From assembly GCF_004116455.1 (NCBI RefSeq), contig NZ_PDJU01000013.1:1-64000 (forward strand): a stretch of 64,000 nucleotides of DNA, read 5' to 3'. A model generated the notes under the pieces. It was given only the letters and a program-made list of their open reading frames with translations. It was not told the origin of the DNA and searched no databases. Shown here piece after piece: positions 18,289 through 27,215 of the stretch. Source of the DNA: Arcobacter sp. F155. Its GTDB lineage: Bacteria > Campylobacterota > Campylobacteria > Campylobacterales > Arcobacteraceae. Within the stretch, counting starts at the first letter, position 1; every line of letters begins with the position of its first letter. A program made the position numbers and the translations under genes.

Positions 18289-18819
18289 CTAAACTGCTTT
18301 TAAAATATGTTCAATCATTTGTGACTTAAGTCTATCTTTTGAGAATGAAATCTCAACACCTAGACTATCAATATCAACTTTGATACCGTCGTAATCACAA
18401 ACATTTTGTGATAGTGATAATTGTACATTGAATTTTTCACTAAATTTTTTCTCAATAGTAGAGATATAATCAGTTGATAATTCTTTGTTACAATATACTA
18501 CACCAGTATATGAATTATTCATTTTTGCAACTTGTGATTCTAATTCACTTGTAATTGCAGGAATAATTTCAAGTCTTTTCTTTGTTCCTAATAATTTAAC
18601 AAGATTTGTTAATTCAGCACTTGCATTATCTACAAATGATAAAACTAATTTAACCTTATCTTCTGAGTTTACTTCAGAAGAAGTAACAATAGAAATAAAC
18701 TTATCTTCTCCATAAGCTGAAGAAATAGTTTTTAAATCATTACAAATAGCAGTTGCAGACTCAACGTCTCTACCATCTATTAATGCTTTTACATATCTTT
18801 TTGCTATTAAATCATTCAT
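18289..18819 (-). CDS. atpH: ATP synthase delta subunit
   Basis: OSCP-like stator subunit, 176 residues, linking F1 to the b/b' stalk. The N-terminal LIAKRYVKALIDG and C-terminal DSLGVEISFSKDRLKSQMIEHI segments match the family. Its start overlaps the end of atpF by 1 bp. Confidence 0.93.
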   Translation of the reverse strand: MNDLIAKRYVKALIDGRDVESATAICNDLKTISSAYGEDKFISIVTSSEVNSEDKVKLVLSFVDNASAELTNLVKLLGTKKRLEIIPAITSELESQVAKMNNSYTGVVYCNKELSTDYISTIEKKFSEKFNVQLSLSQNVCDYDGIKVDIDSLGVEISFSKDRLKSQMIEHILKAV

Positions 18820-19337
18820 TATGCAACCTTCTTAAGTACGATGTTAGCTAACTCATCTTGAGTTAATGAAACATTATCAGAGCTTAATAGCTCTTCAAGA
18901 ACTTCAGAAACAATTTGTTTCTTAGCTTTTGACATTTCAATTTTTACTTTCTCATCGAAACCTTTATCAAGGTTTGCAATTTCTGCATCTACAGCATCTG
19001 CAACTCTTTTCTTAACAGAGTCAACATCAGCTTTTGCATTTTCAACAATTTCATTTGCTAATTTTTTTGCTTCTTCTAACTTGTTAGCAGCATCTTCTAC
19101 TTTATCTTGAGAAGCTTTTAAAGTATCTTGTACTTTGTCAAGTTCTGCTTGAATTGAAGCAGTTCTACCAGCAAAAAAAGCTTTTAACTTATCTGCTAAT
19201 AGGTACCATATGATACCAGCAAAAATAATAAAGTTAACGGTTCTTTGTACGATATCGTAATTTGTCTCCGCACCTTCAGCTGAAGCTAATAACGCCATAG
19301 GAGTTAAAGCTAATCCAAGTAATAATAATTTTTTCAA
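18819..19337 (-). CDS. atpF: ATP synthase b subunit with signal-peptide-like N-terminus
   Basis: Peripheral stalk subunit, 172 residues. Before the usual membrane helix (about residues 32-50, VNFIIFAGIIWYLLADKL) there is an additional hydrophobic segment with signal-peptide character (MKKLLLLGLALTPMALLASA). The rest is a long charged coiled coil. Such an N-terminal extension is a recurring trait of Campylobacterota b subunits. It lies between atpF' and atpH. Confidence 0.93.
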   Translation of the reverse strand: MKKLLLLGLALTPMALLASAEGAETNYDIVQRTVNFIIFAGIIWYLLADKLKAFFAGRTASIQAELDKVQDTLKASQDKVEDAANKLEEAKKLANEIVENAKADVDSVKKRVADAVDAEIANLDKGFDEKVKIEMSKAKKQIVSEVLEELLSSDNVSLTQDELANIVLKKVA

Positions 19338-19351
19338 CCCTAACCTCCTAA

Positions 19352-19774
19352 TTAAATCGAGCTAATCTTAGCTTTTAAGCTCTCATTAAATTGAGGCATT
19401 GCAGCAACTAATGATTCTTTTAAAGCTCTTGTTTCGTCTTCAAGCTCTTTAGTGAACTTAAGAGACTTAGCTTCTAATTCCTCTTTAGCACTCGCAAGTT
19501 TAGCATCAGCTATTTCTTTAGCTTCATTGTATGCTTGGTCTCTGATAGCAGCTGCTTCTTTTTTAGCTTCAGCAATCACGTGGCTTGCTTCTTCTAACAT
19601 ACCGTCTACGTCAGCAGAGTTTGATTGAGCATTTTCTAAATCTTTCTTAATAGATTTATCTCTATCATCCATATGCTTTAATAGGGGTACAAATAGACAA
19701 CTGTTAAGTCTTGCAACAACAAAAAGAAAGATTATTGCTGTGCTAAGCAATAATACAGGACTTATGTCTAACAT
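19352..19774 (-). CDS. atpF': ATP synthase b' subunit
   Basis: The second stalk subunit, 140 residues: one N-terminal membrane helix (VLLLSTAIIFLFVVARLN), then KHMDDRDKSIKKDLENAQ and a charged coiled coil. Two different b-type subunits are normal for Campylobacterota. It is the first gene of the F1 cluster, 104 bp downstream of parB; the gap could hold a promoter but no clear consensus is visible. Confidence 0.92.
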   Translation of the reverse strand: MLDISPVLLLSTAIIFLFVVARLNSCLFVPLLKHMDDRDKSIKKDLENAQSNSADVDGMLEEASHVIAEAKKEAAAIRDQAYNEAKEIADAKLASAKEELEAKSLKFTKELEDETRALKESLVAAMPQFNESLKAKISSI

Positions 19775-19878
19775 TCATTCCTCCATATTTTTTACAGTTT
19801 AGTTTGACTAAAACTGCTTAAATTTTATCTAAAACAAGTATAAAATTATATTAAAAGGAGGAATTCTAAGAAAGAATT

Positions 19879-20739
19879 TTAGAAAGTGTTACGAAAGTAA
19901 TTAGAAATCTTCTCAATATCCTCTTGAGATTTAATTTCTATCTTAAAATAGTTCTTTTCAGCTTTAACTTTTAGGTCACTTTTTTGTAGGTTTTCAATTA
20001 CATTATCAAGTGGTTTAAAGTCATAGTTTTTTGAAGATTTTGGATTCTTCTTTGCAGGCTTTTTATCCCCCGTTTTTAGGCTTCTGATTAAACTTTCAGT
20101 CTCTCTTACTGATAGTTTTTGGCCGATAATAGAATCTGCAATTTTTACTTGTGTTTCATCATCAAGTCCAAGCATAACTTTTGCATGTCCAGCAGTTATT
20201 TTATCATTTGCTAAAAGCTGTTGTACATATGAGCATAATTGTAACAGTCTTAAGGTATTAGTAATTGAAGCTCTACTTTTAAATACTTTTTTTGATAACT
20301 CATCATGTGTAATATTATGCTCATTGATTAATTGAGCATACGAGAATGCTAATTCAATAATATTTAAATCATCTCTTTGAATATTCTCTATTAATGCTAA
20401 TTCTCTTAGTTTGAAATCTTCAATATTTACAATTGTAGCTTTGATAGTTTCTAAGTTAGCAAGTTTATGAGCTCTTAATCTTCTTTCACCTGCTACTAAA
20501 ATATAACCATCATCTTCTTCAATTACAGTAACTGGCTGAATTAAGCCATGTTCTACAATAGAATCTGATAGCTCTTTTAATTTATCTTGATCAAATATTT
20601 TTCTAGGTTGATTTGGGTTTGGCTTTACTTTTTCAACTTCAATCTCAATAATTTTTCCATATCTAGATTCACTATTTGAGTTTCCATAAGCAGTCTCAAC
20701 TTCACCTAATAATTCTCCAAGTCCTCTACCTAATGCCAT
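19879..20739 (-). CDS. parB: Chromosome-partitioning protein ParB
   Basis: The 286-residue CTPase/DNA-binding clamp loads at parS sites and spreads. Visible are the N-terminal GRGLGELLGE, the ParB/Srx core KPNPNQPRKIFDQDKL with LVAGERRLRAHKLA, the helix-turn-helix LSKKVFKSRASITNTLRLL and the VMLGLDDETQ segment, with a C-terminal dimerisation region. parA lies 29 bp upstream. No convincing parS palindrome was seen in the window. Confidence 0.95.
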   Translation of the reverse strand: MALGRGLGELLGEVETAYGNSNSESRYGKIIEIEVEKVKPNPNQPRKIFDQDKLKELSDSIVEHGLIQPVTVIEEDDGYILVAGERRLRAHKLANLETIKATIVNIEDFKLRELALIENIQRDDLNIIELAFSYAQLINEHNITHDELSKKVFKSRASITNTLRLLQLCSYVQQLLANDKITAGHAKVMLGLDDETQVKIADSIIGQKLSVRETESLIRSLKTGDKKPAKKNPKSSKNYDFKPLDNVIENLQKSDLKVKAEKNYFKIEIKSQEDIEKISNYFRNTF

Positions 20740-20768
20740 ATTATAATCCTAATATTAAATTAAATAAA

Positions 20769-21545
20769 TTATCCAGCAATTGCACGTGCTAGATTTGTAT
20801 ATGCTTTTGTTCCTGCAGCCATTGAATCATAAAGCATGATTGGCTTACCAAAACTTGGGCTTTCTGCTAGTTTGATATTTCTAGGAATAACAACATATGA
20901 ACTTTCATCTACTTTAAATAGTTTACTCTCAAAATGCTGTGCTAAGTCTGCAAAAACTTGCTTAGACAGGTTGTTTTGAGCACTATACATAGTAGGAAGG
21001 AAACCTCTAATTTGTAACTGTCTATTAATAGTTTGCTTAACTAACTTAATAGTATTTAATAGCTGTGCTAATCCTTCAAGTGCAAAGAATTCACACTGAA
21101 TTGGTATTAAAACAGAATTAGATGCACTTAATGTATTAATTGTAATTGGTCCTAATGCAGGAGGTGAATCAATTATTATATAATCATAATCTTTTTTAAC
21201 AGGGTCAATTTTTCTTTTTAAAACTAACTCTCTGTCTTTCATATTTTTATAGAACTCTTTTTCAATTCCTACTAAGCCAATATTTGAAGGTGCTACTTTT
21301 AAGTTTTCAATTTCAGAGTCAAGTACGATTTCTGTTAACTCTTTTGTTCCAAGCATAACATGGTAAATATTGTACTCATATGTATCTCTTTGAAAACCTA
21401 ATGATGTAGTTGCATTAGCTTGTGGATCAGCATCTATTAATAAAACTTTTTTACCTTCTAGTGCTAGTGCAGCACTTAGGTTTACAGCAGTAGTAGTTTT
21501 TCCTACCCCACCTTTTTGATTTGCAATTGCAATAACTTCAGTCAT
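20769..21545 (-). CDS. parA: Chromosome-partitioning ATPase ParA (Soj)
   Basis: Deviant Walker A ATPase of 258 residues: IANQKGGVGKTTTAVNLSAA with the signature Lys, LLIDADPQANATTSLGF and DYIIIDSPPALGPI. It partners ParB in origin segregation. It overlaps birA by 4 bp and precedes parB; this birA-parA-parB order is conserved in the phylum. Confidence 0.96.
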   Translation of the reverse strand: MTEVIAIANQKGGVGKTTTAVNLSAALALEGKKVLLIDADPQANATTSLGFQRDTYEYNIYHVMLGTKELTEIVLDSEIENLKVAPSNIGLVGIEKEFYKNMKDRELVLKRKIDPVKKDYDYIIIDSPPALGPITINTLSASNSVLIPIQCEFFALEGLAQLLNTIKLVKQTINRQLQIRGFLPTMYSAQNNLSKQVFADLAQHFESKLFKVDESSYVVIPRNIKLAESPSFGKPIMLYDSMAAGTKAYTNLARAIAG

Positions 21546-22177
21546 CTTAAACTAAAAACCTTTTTATCGTCAATTTGTATAGAACCATCACTATTTAAAA
21601 TGGCATTTTCCAATGAAATTTTTTTATTTTCAATTGTAGCTTTGTATTTTCTACTCTTTTGGAATTCTATCTGAAAATAGTTAAAGATTTCCTTCCAAGA
21701 TGATTTTTTTTCTAAACTTTTAAAATATAATTTTAATATATACATTTTATCAATTTTTATGTCTAAAGCACCAAAATCACTATTTATATGCTCTAAATTT
21801 AAGCCTATGCCACAATAAAGTAAATCTTTTGTTGCAGTTGTAATTGTTCCACCTATTTTTTTATTATCAATGTAAAAATCATTTGGCCACTTCAACCAAA
21901 GTTTTGAACCTTGACTTTGTAAAACTTCTTTTAATATATATGAAAAATAGATTGAAGCACTTTGCAGTTGTAAATCATCTGGCAAATCATTTTTAGATAT
22001 AACAAAAGAGAAAAAAAGATTACCTTCCTTCCCTTCCCATGAGTTTCCTCTACTTCCAATTCCATTACTTTGATAATCTGCTGAAACACAAATAGCATTT
22101 GTAAAACCATCTTTTTTAATAAGCTCTTTTAAGTAAGTATGTGTTGAATCAACTTCTTTTAAATTTATTATTTCCAT
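21542..22177 (-). CDS. birA: Biotin-protein ligase without DNA-binding domain
   Basis: Attaches biotin to the acetyl-CoA carboxylase carrier protein. The 211-residue protein holds only the catalytic domain: SNGIGSRGNSWEGKEGN (biotin/ATP loop), WPNDFYIDNKKIGGTIT and a short C-terminal region. The N-terminal HTH and repressor role of E. coli BirA are missing, as is usual in Campylobacterota. It overlaps parA by 4 bp. Confidence 0.92.
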   Translation of the reverse strand: MEIINLKEVDSTHTYLKELIKKDGFTNAICVSADYQSNGIGSRGNSWEGKEGNLFFSFVISKNDLPDDLQLQSASIYFSYILKEVLQSQGSKLWLKWPNDFYIDNKKIGGTITTATKDLLYCGIGLNLEHINSDFGALDIKIDKMYILKLYFKSLEKKSSWKEIFNYFQIEFQKSRKYKATIENKKISLENAILNSDGSIQIDDKKVFSLR

Positions 22178-22216
22178 AAATCATTATACATAATTATTTT
22201 TCAAGACATTATTAAA

Positions 22217-22222
22217 TATAAT
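22217..22222 (+). promoter_or_regulatory. Candidate -10 box for the AEC transporter gene
   Basis: TATAAT lies 24 bp before the ATG at 22247, in the 69-bp gap between the divergent birA and AEC genes. No matching -35 box is obvious, which is common for this phylum. Confidence 0.4.
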
Positions 22223-22246
22223 CGTTATAAAAAGAGAAGACACACT

Positions 22247-23140
22247 ATGCTAGATCCAGTTTTACCAATAGCTTTATACTTAGCTTTTGGTTATTTATTC
22301 AAAATCTTTTTCAAAGACAATTCTAAAGACCTTGTAGAGTTTATTATCTACTTTTCTCTTCCTGCAATTGTATTTGCTAAAATCTATCCTTTAGAGTTGA
22401 CATATGAAACATTAGAACTGATTTTTATGTTTAATACAATCATTTTAGGTAACCTATTATTAGCTTATTTTGTAGGGAAATTACTCAAACTAGATAAAAA
22501 AGTACTTGCTACATTTATGATTGTTGCAACTTTTGGAAACACATCATTTATAGGTCTGTCTTATATAGATACTTTCTATGGGCAAGATTATGTAGTATAT
22601 GCTCTTATTTATGACCTATTTGGTTCATTCTTACTTCTTGTTAGTTTAGGTATGATTATTATCAATTGGGGAAGTGGACAACATGTAAACTTTAGAGGAA
22701 TTGCAAAAAGTGTAATCTTCTTCCCACCTATTATTATGTTCTTTTTAACAGTATTTGCTAAAAACTTTGAGATGCCTCAGTTTGTTATGAATACAATGGA
22801 AACTATTGGTGCCACACTAGTTCCTATTGCTATGATTGCAATTGGTATGAAATTAGAACTTAAAAATATTTTTTATAAATTAAATGTAGTGACAACTGCC
22901 ATTGTTATAAAAATGTTTGTTGTACCAGTAATTGTACTAATAGCTTTCTCAATTTTCTATAACTTAGATGATACTTGGAGTAAAACTACTATTTTAGAAG
23001 CAGCAATGCCACCTATGACTATGGCTGTAGTTTTAGCTATAAAAGGTGGACTTGATGAAAGATTAGCAATAAATGCTTTAGTTATTGGAGTATTGTTATC
23101 TTTACTAAGTGTTACAGGATTTTACTACTACCTAGGGTAG
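22247..23140 (+). CDS. AEC-family (auxin efflux carrier-like) transporter
   Basis: A 297-residue inner-membrane protein with about ten hydrophobic helices in two similar halves. Typical AEC elements include LVEFIIYFSLPAIVFAKIYPL in the first half and the C-terminal AAMPPMTMAVVLAIKGGLDERLAINALVIG. Substrates in bacteria include malonate and other organic acids; nothing here fixes the substrate. It is the only rightward gene between birA and fmt. Its stop lies inside a 12-bp perfect palindrome (23121-23147). Confidence 0.88.
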   Translation: MLDPVLPIALYLAFGYLFKIFFKDNSKDLVEFIIYFSLPAIVFAKIYPLELTYETLELIFMFNTIILGNLLLAYFVGKLLKLDKKVLATFMIVATFGNTSFIGLSYIDTFYGQDYVVYALIYDLFGSFLLLVSLGMIIINWGSGQHVNFRGIAKSVIFFPPIIMFFLTVFAKNFEMPQFVMNTMETIGATLVPIAMIAIGMKLELKNIFYKLNVVTTAIVIKMFVVPVIVLIAFSIFYNLDDTWSKTTILEAAMPPMTMAVVLAIKGGLDERLAINALVIGVLLSLLSVTGFYYYLG

Positions 23141-23147
23141 TAGTAAA
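23121..23147. terminator. Palindrome over the AEC gene stop, between convergent genes
   Basis: TTTACTACTACC (23121-23132) and GGTAGTAGTAAA (23136-23147) pair perfectly with a 3-nt loop. The stem covers the codons for the repeated tyrosines and the stop at 23138-23140, and ends 1 bp before the fmt stop. It is suited to act as a bidirectional terminator, although no clear T-run follows. Confidence 0.5.
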
Positions 23148-23148
23148 C

Positions 23149-24069
23149 TTACTGTAAAATATCACCAGCAGATACTCTTTTCCCCTTTAAAAAATCCACT
23201 GCGTTAATAGCTTTTTTTGATGGAGCTTGTAGAGTCTTAACTTCAATAGAACCTTTTTTACAAGCAATTACTACAGAGTCTTTATTTAGTTCAAGGATTG
23301 TTCCTTCTTCATTTGAAGAGTTTTCTTCTACTAGTTTTACATCTTTTAATTTTAAGCCACTCTCTAAGAAAATACCAGGCCAAAAAGAATAAGCTTTATA
23401 CTTTAAATATAGTTTTTTTGCACTTGATAAATCTACTAAGCCATGCTCTTTTTTGATTTTTTTACAAAAACTCACTTCTGCTTCATTTTGCTTTTTAGGA
23501 TTTATCTTTTCATAGTTATCTAAAGTTGTAATAGTTAAGTTTGCAGCTATATCTGATAACTTATTAAATGCTTCAACAACATCCATAGTAGGAGTTATTT
23601 TTAAGTACTCTAAACCTAAAATATCTCCACTATCAAGCCCTTCTTCCATTAGCATAGAAGTTACACCTGTATATTCATCATCATTTAATAATGATTCTTG
23701 AATAGGACTTGCACCTCTATACTTTGGTAAAAGTGAAGCGTGAAGATTAATACAAGGAGCAATATCTAAAATCTCTTTTGGTAATATTTGTCCATATGCA
23801 GCAACGATAATAAAATCAGGATTTAAAGCTTTAATCTCTTCTTCTACTTCTTTATTTCCTCTTAATTTTAAAGGCTGAAAAACTGGAATATCTAAAGAGT
23901 TATCTAAACAAAACTGTTTAATATGTGGTGCTGTTAAAACTTGTTTTCTTCCAACTGGTTTATCTGGTTGAGTATATAAAGCAACTACTTCATAAGAGCT
24001 ATTAAGTAATCTCTCAAAAATTTTAGTTGCATAGTCTGGTGTACCCATAAATACAATTCGTTTAGACAT
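23149..24069 (-). CDS. fmt: Methionyl-tRNA formyltransferase
   Basis: Formylates initiator Met-tRNA using 10-formyl-tetrahydrofolate. The 306-residue protein shows RIVFMGTPDYATKIFERLL, the active-site region INLHASLLPKYRGASPIQ and EEGLDSGDIL. It is downstream of proB with 51 bp between, including an 8-bp stem (24089-24096 with 24104-24111) that has no T-run. Confidence 0.95.
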   Translation of the reverse strand: MSKRIVFMGTPDYATKIFERLLNSSYEVVALYTQPDKPVGRKQVLTAPHIKQFCLDNSLDIPVFQPLKLRGNKEVEEEIKALNPDFIIVAAYGQILPKEILDIAPCINLHASLLPKYRGASPIQESLLNDDEYTGVTSMLMEEGLDSGDILGLEYLKITPTMDVVEAFNKLSDIAANLTITTLDNYEKINPKKQNEAEVSFCKKIKKEHGLVDLSSAKKLYLKYKAYSFWPGIFLESGLKLKDVKLVEENSSNEEGTILELNKDSVVIACKKGSIEVKTLQAPSKKAINAVDFLKGKRVSAGDILQ

Positions 24070-24120
24070 ACTTTCTATCCTTTTTGCTAGCTTCTCACAG
24101 AAGGAGAAGCTTATAAAATA

Positions 24121-24891
24121 TTAGATTTGTTTTTTAAATAGTGTTCCGCTTTTATGATTTTCATCAACTAAAAAATCATATGCATTTGTTAAATCAAAAC
24201 CAGATGATAGATACATCATCTTATTTCTCTTTAGTAAGAAGTTTGCAGCTTTTAGTTTTGTAACTATTCCACCTGTTGCAAACTCAGAGTTTGGAGTATG
24301 TTTCATTTCTAATTCTTCATCTTCAATGAAATTAACTACTTTTCTCATTTTAGCATCTGGATTCTCATGAGGGTTTGAATCATATAAACCATCTACATCA
24401 GAAAGTATTGCTAAGATGTCTGCATCAAAGAAGTGCGCAGCATGGGCTGCTAATTGGTCATTATCCCCAAATAAAAGCTCTTCATTTGCAATAACATCAT
24501 TTTCATTTAAAATTGGAATAATGTCATTACTTAAAAGTATTTCCATAACACCTTTTGCATTTGCAGATCTTTTTCTTGAATCAAAATCATCTTCTACTAA
24601 AAGCATTTGAGCACATTTTAAACCATGTTCTCTAAATCTTTTTTTATAATGTTTCATCAGTAAAGGTTGCCCAATAGCAGCTAATGCTTGTCTATTTAAA
24701 ATCTGAGTACGGTCTAAATCTAAAGCTGTATTTCCAGCAGCTACTGCACCAGATGAAACTAAGATAACTTCTAATTTTTTTTCATTTTTTAATTTTGCTA
24801 TTAAATCAACTAAATTGTTTAATCTTTCAATTGCTAAAACACTGCCTTCTCTTAGAACAGCACTTCCTACTTTAATAACAACTCTTTTCAT
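24121..24891 (-). CDS. proB: Glutamate 5-kinase, short form
   Basis: First step of proline synthesis (glutamate to glutamyl-5-phosphate). The 256-residue protein is an amino-acid-kinase domain only (VVIKVGSAVLREGSVLAIE, VSSGAVAAGNTALDL, GDNDQLAAHAAHFFDADIL, FATGGIVTKLKAA). The C-terminal PUA domain of the E. coli enzyme is missing, as in other Campylobacterota. It overlaps obg by 1 bp. Confidence 0.93.
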   Translation of the reverse strand: MKRVVIKVGSAVLREGSVLAIERLNNLVDLIAKLKNEKKLEVILVSSGAVAAGNTALDLDRTQILNRQALAAIGQPLLMKHYKKRFREHGLKCAQMLLVEDDFDSRKRSANAKGVMEILLSNDIIPILNENDVIANEELLFGDNDQLAAHAAHFFDADILAILSDVDGLYDSNPHENPDAKMRKVVNFIEDEELEMKHTPNSEFATGGIVTKLKAANFLLKRNKMMYLSSGFDLTNAYDFLVDENHKSGTLFKKQI

Positions 24892-25982
24892 TACTTTTTT
24901 TGTCCTATTAATTCATATAAAGCAAATCTAATTGACTCAGTATTTAAATGAGTCACAGATGAGATTGGCAATACAAAAAATGGTTTATTCTCATCAAATT
25001 TTGAGTAAGTTAAATCTTGTACATAATATGGTAATGATTTATCAAAACCATAAGAGTTTTCACTTGATACTTCTAAACCAATAGCTTCAATAAACTCTTT
25101 AATATCAGCTTCTAAATCTTCTCCATAATATGCATCAGTTTTAGTTAATGCAATTGCGAAGTTTCTTCCACTTAATTCAGTTGAGAACTTTTTAACCTCT
25201 TCTTTTAAAACTTCATACTGCTCTGTAGTCGTTCTATAATTTGCAATATCAATCGTAAATAATAAAGTTTTTGTTCTTTCTATATGTCTTAAGAACTCTA
25301 AACCTAATCCTTTTCCATCACTTGCACCATCAATAATTCCTGGAATATCTGCCATAACAAATGAGTTGTAATCTCCAACTTCAACAACTCCAAGTTTTGG
25401 AGTTAAAGTTGTAAACTCATAGTTTGCAATTTCAGGTGATGCATTTGATGTAGTAGAAATAAGTGTAGATTTCCCAACATTTGGATAACCAACTAATCCT
25501 ACATCTGCAATAAGTTTTAACTCAAGTCTAATCTCTTTGCTTTCACCTGGTAATCCTGGTTGAGAATAAGTAGGTCTTTGATTTCTTGAATTTTTAAAGT
25601 GAGTATTACCTAATCCACCTTTTCCACCTTCTAGGAAAACTTCTCTTTGTCCTTCTTCTAAAAGGTCAAGTAATACTTCATTTGTTTCATTATCAATTAT
25701 TTGTGTTCCAGGAGGTACAGCTAAAACCATTGGCTGAGCAGATTTTCCAGTTCTTCTTCCACCTTCTCCTTGCTTACCATTGTCAGCTTTTAATATCTTT
25801 CTTCCCTTATACCATGATAGAGTATCTGTATTACTATCTACTAGAAATACAACATCTCCACCTTTTCCACCATCTCCACCATCAGGTCCACCTTTGATAA
25901 CAAACTTTTCTCTTCTAAATGAAGAACAACCTTGTCCACCTTTTCCTGAGGTTACGGTAAATTTTACACTATCTACAAACAC
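24891..25982 (-). CDS. obg: GTPase Obg (CgtA)
   Basis: Ribosome-assembly and stress GTPase of 363 residues. The glycine-rich Obg fold fills about residues 1-155 ([33 protein letters not shown]), followed by the G domain with [18 protein letters not shown] and [22 protein letters not shown] lies before ATG 25982. It is the first gene of obg-proB-fmt, downstream of the rpmA terminator. Confidence 0.96.
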   Translation of the reverse strand: MFVDSVKFTVTSGKGGQGCSSFRREKFVIKGGPDGGDGGKGGDVVFLVDSNTDTLSWYKGRKILKADNGKQGEGGRRTGKSAQPMVLAVPPGTQIIDNETNEVLLDLLEEGQREVFLEGGKGGLGNTHFKNSRNQRPTYSQPGLPGESKEIRLELKLIADVGLVGYPNVGKSTLISTTSNASPEIANYEFTTLTPKLGVVEVGDYNSFVMADIPGIIDGASDGKGLGLEFLRHIERTKTLLFTIDIANYRTTTEQYEVLKEEVKKFSTELSGRNFAIALTKTDAYYGEDLEADIKEFIEAIGLEVSSENSYGFDKSLPYYVQDLTYSKFDENKPFFVLPISSVTHLNTESIRFALYELIGQKK

Positions 25983-26014
25983 ATTAAATCCTTTTTTAAA
26001 TGTTTATTAAATAA

Positions 26015-26057
26015 GGCTCCTTATAAAACCCATTAGTAAGGGGACTTACAAGGAACC
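26015..26057. repeat. Imperfect inverted repeat upstream of obg
   Basis: GGCTCCTTATAA (26015-26026) and TTACAAGGAACC (26046-26057) are reverse complements with two mismatches, separated by 19 bp. It sits in the 153-bp rpmA-obg gap next to the stronger hairpin at 26079-26110 and would lie in the obg leader or in read-through RNA from rpmA. Confidence 0.4.
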
Positions 26058-26078
26058 TAGAATACTTTTTAAACTAAA

Positions 26079-26110
26079 AAAGGGTGTAGGCAAAATGCAC
26101 TACACCCTTT
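26079..26110 (-). terminator. Terminator after rpmA
   Basis: AAAGGGTGTAG (26079-26089) and CTACACCCTTT (26100-26110) pair perfectly with a 10-nt loop. The run of A on the plus strand before 26079 gives a T-run in the rpmA transcript. It lies 26 bp after the rpmA stop. Confidence 0.8.
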
Positions 26111-26135
26111 GAGAAAATTGTTTTGATTAAACTTT

Positions 26136-26390
26136 TTATGAAGCGTATACAGAAACTTTTTTTCTAGTTTTACTTTTTACTTCAAATTTAACAACACCAT
26201 CAACTAGTGCATAAATTGTATGATCTTTACCGATCCCTACATTTTCTCCACAGTGTACTTTTGTACCTCTTTGTCTAATAATGATGTTACCAGCTCTAAC
26301 TGTTTCTCCACCAAATTTCTTAACACCAAGTCTTTTTCCAGCTGAATCTCTATTATTTTGAGTACTTCCTTGACCTTTCTTGTGAGCCAT
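26136..26390 (-). CDS. rpmA: 50S ribosomal protein L27
   Basis: An 84-residue ribosomal protein near the peptidyl-transferase centre. [20 protein letters not shown] and [20 protein letters not shown] are diagnostic. There is no N-terminal extension of the kind cleaved by Prp in Firmicutes. It follows rplU by 16 bp. Confidence 0.97.
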   Translation of the reverse strand: MAHKKGQGSTQNNRDSAGKRLGVKKFGGETVRAGNIIIRQRGTKVHCGENVGIGKDHTIYALVDGVVKFEVKSKTRKKVSVYAS

Positions 26391-26406
26391 TTCTTATCTC
26401 CTTAAA

Positions 26407-26724
26407 TTATGCAGCGATTTTAGTAATTCTAATTTTTGTGAAGCTCTTTCTGAAACCTCTTTTTAACTTAGAATCTTTTCTTCTTCTTTTTTTGTAAATG
26501 ATAACTTTTTTAGCTCTATTTACACCAGTTCCATCTAATACAACTTCTGCTTCTACTTTTGCAGAAGAAACAGCATCACCAGTTTTTAATTCACCATCAT
26601 TAACAGCTAAAACATCAGTGATTTCAAGAGTTTCTTTAGCAGCTTGACCAGTATAATCGATATCTAAAACATCACCTTCAGTTACTTTATACTGCTTACC
26701 ACCACACTTAATAATTGCGTACAT
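26407..26724 (-). CDS. rplU: 50S ribosomal protein L21
   Basis: A 105-residue protein with [18 protein letters not shown] at the start and [18 protein letters not shown] near the end, both typical of L21. It heads the rplU-rpmA operon and has a candidate promoter upstream (26781-26786). Confidence 0.96.
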   Translation of the reverse strand: MYAIIKCGGKQYKVTEGDVLDIDYTGQAAKETLEITDVLAVNDGELKTGDAVSSAKVEAEVVLDGTGVNRAKKVIIYKKRRRKDSKLKRGFRKSFTKIRITKIAA

Positions 26725-26780
26725 ATTTATTCCTCTAACTTATCAATTCTTTATTAACTTTTTTGCTTTAACGGGACGAA

Positions 26781-26786
26781 ATACTA
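26781..26786 (-). promoter_or_regulatory. Candidate -10 box for rplU-rpmA
   Basis: On the minus strand TAGTAT is followed by the GC-rich segment TTCGTCCCGTT, resembling the discriminator of growth-controlled ribosomal promoters. It lies 57 bp before the rplU start in the 104-bp gap after ridA. No strong -35 box is seen. Confidence 0.4.
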
Positions 26787-26828
26787 TCTAATTGTAGTTT
26801 AAAGTTTCTTTAAGCGTAAAAGTTTATT

Positions 26829-27212
26829 TTAATAATAATCGTAAGGTTGAGCAATTGCATCAACTACAATCATTGAGTTCATCGGCAAACCTTTTGCTGA
26901 AACTGTAGTTCTAACTGGTTTATGTTCCCCAAAAGCTTCTGCACAAAGAACATTTACAACACCAAAATCTTCGATATTTTCTAAATAAATTGTTATTTTA
27001 ATTACTTTATCCATTCCACTTAATGCATCATCTAGTAAGTTTCTTAAGTTCTCAAATACTTGTCTAGTTTGTACCTTAATATCTCTTTCTACCATGTTTC
27101 CATCTACATCTAAAGGTACTTGACCTGAAGTATAAATTAAACCATTTGCTTTAACAGCTTGAGAATAAGGACCTATTGCTTCTGGTAACTTCTTCGAGTT
27201 AATTTTTTCCAT
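26829..27212 (-). CDS. ridA: RidA-family reactive imine/enamine deaminase
   Basis: RidA hydrolyses reactive 2-aminoacrylate formed by PLP enzymes. The 127-residue protein has PEAIGPYSQAVKANGLIYTS, QTRQVFENLRNLL and the catalytic-Arg region KPVRTTVSAKGLPMNSMIVVDAIA. Its ribosome site lies in a possible hairpin (27216-27244). It follows dnaG by 59 bp. Confidence 0.94.
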   Translation of the reverse strand: MEKINSKKLPEAIGPYSQAVKANGLIYTSGQVPLDVDGNMVERDIKVQTRQVFENLRNLLDDALSGMDKVIKITIYLENIEDFGVVNVLCAEAFGEHKPVRTTVSAKGLPMNSMIVVDAIAQPYDYY

Positions 27213-27215
27213 CTA

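Noticed and set aside
19560-19600. CACGTG near 19578 as a possible parS site close to parAB
   Set aside because: It lies in atpF' coding sequence and lacks the flanking palindrome of parS (GTTTC/GAAAC arms).
24070-24120. 8-bp stem between proB and fmt as a terminator
   Set aside because: No T-run follows on the minus strand and the genes appear to be one operon.
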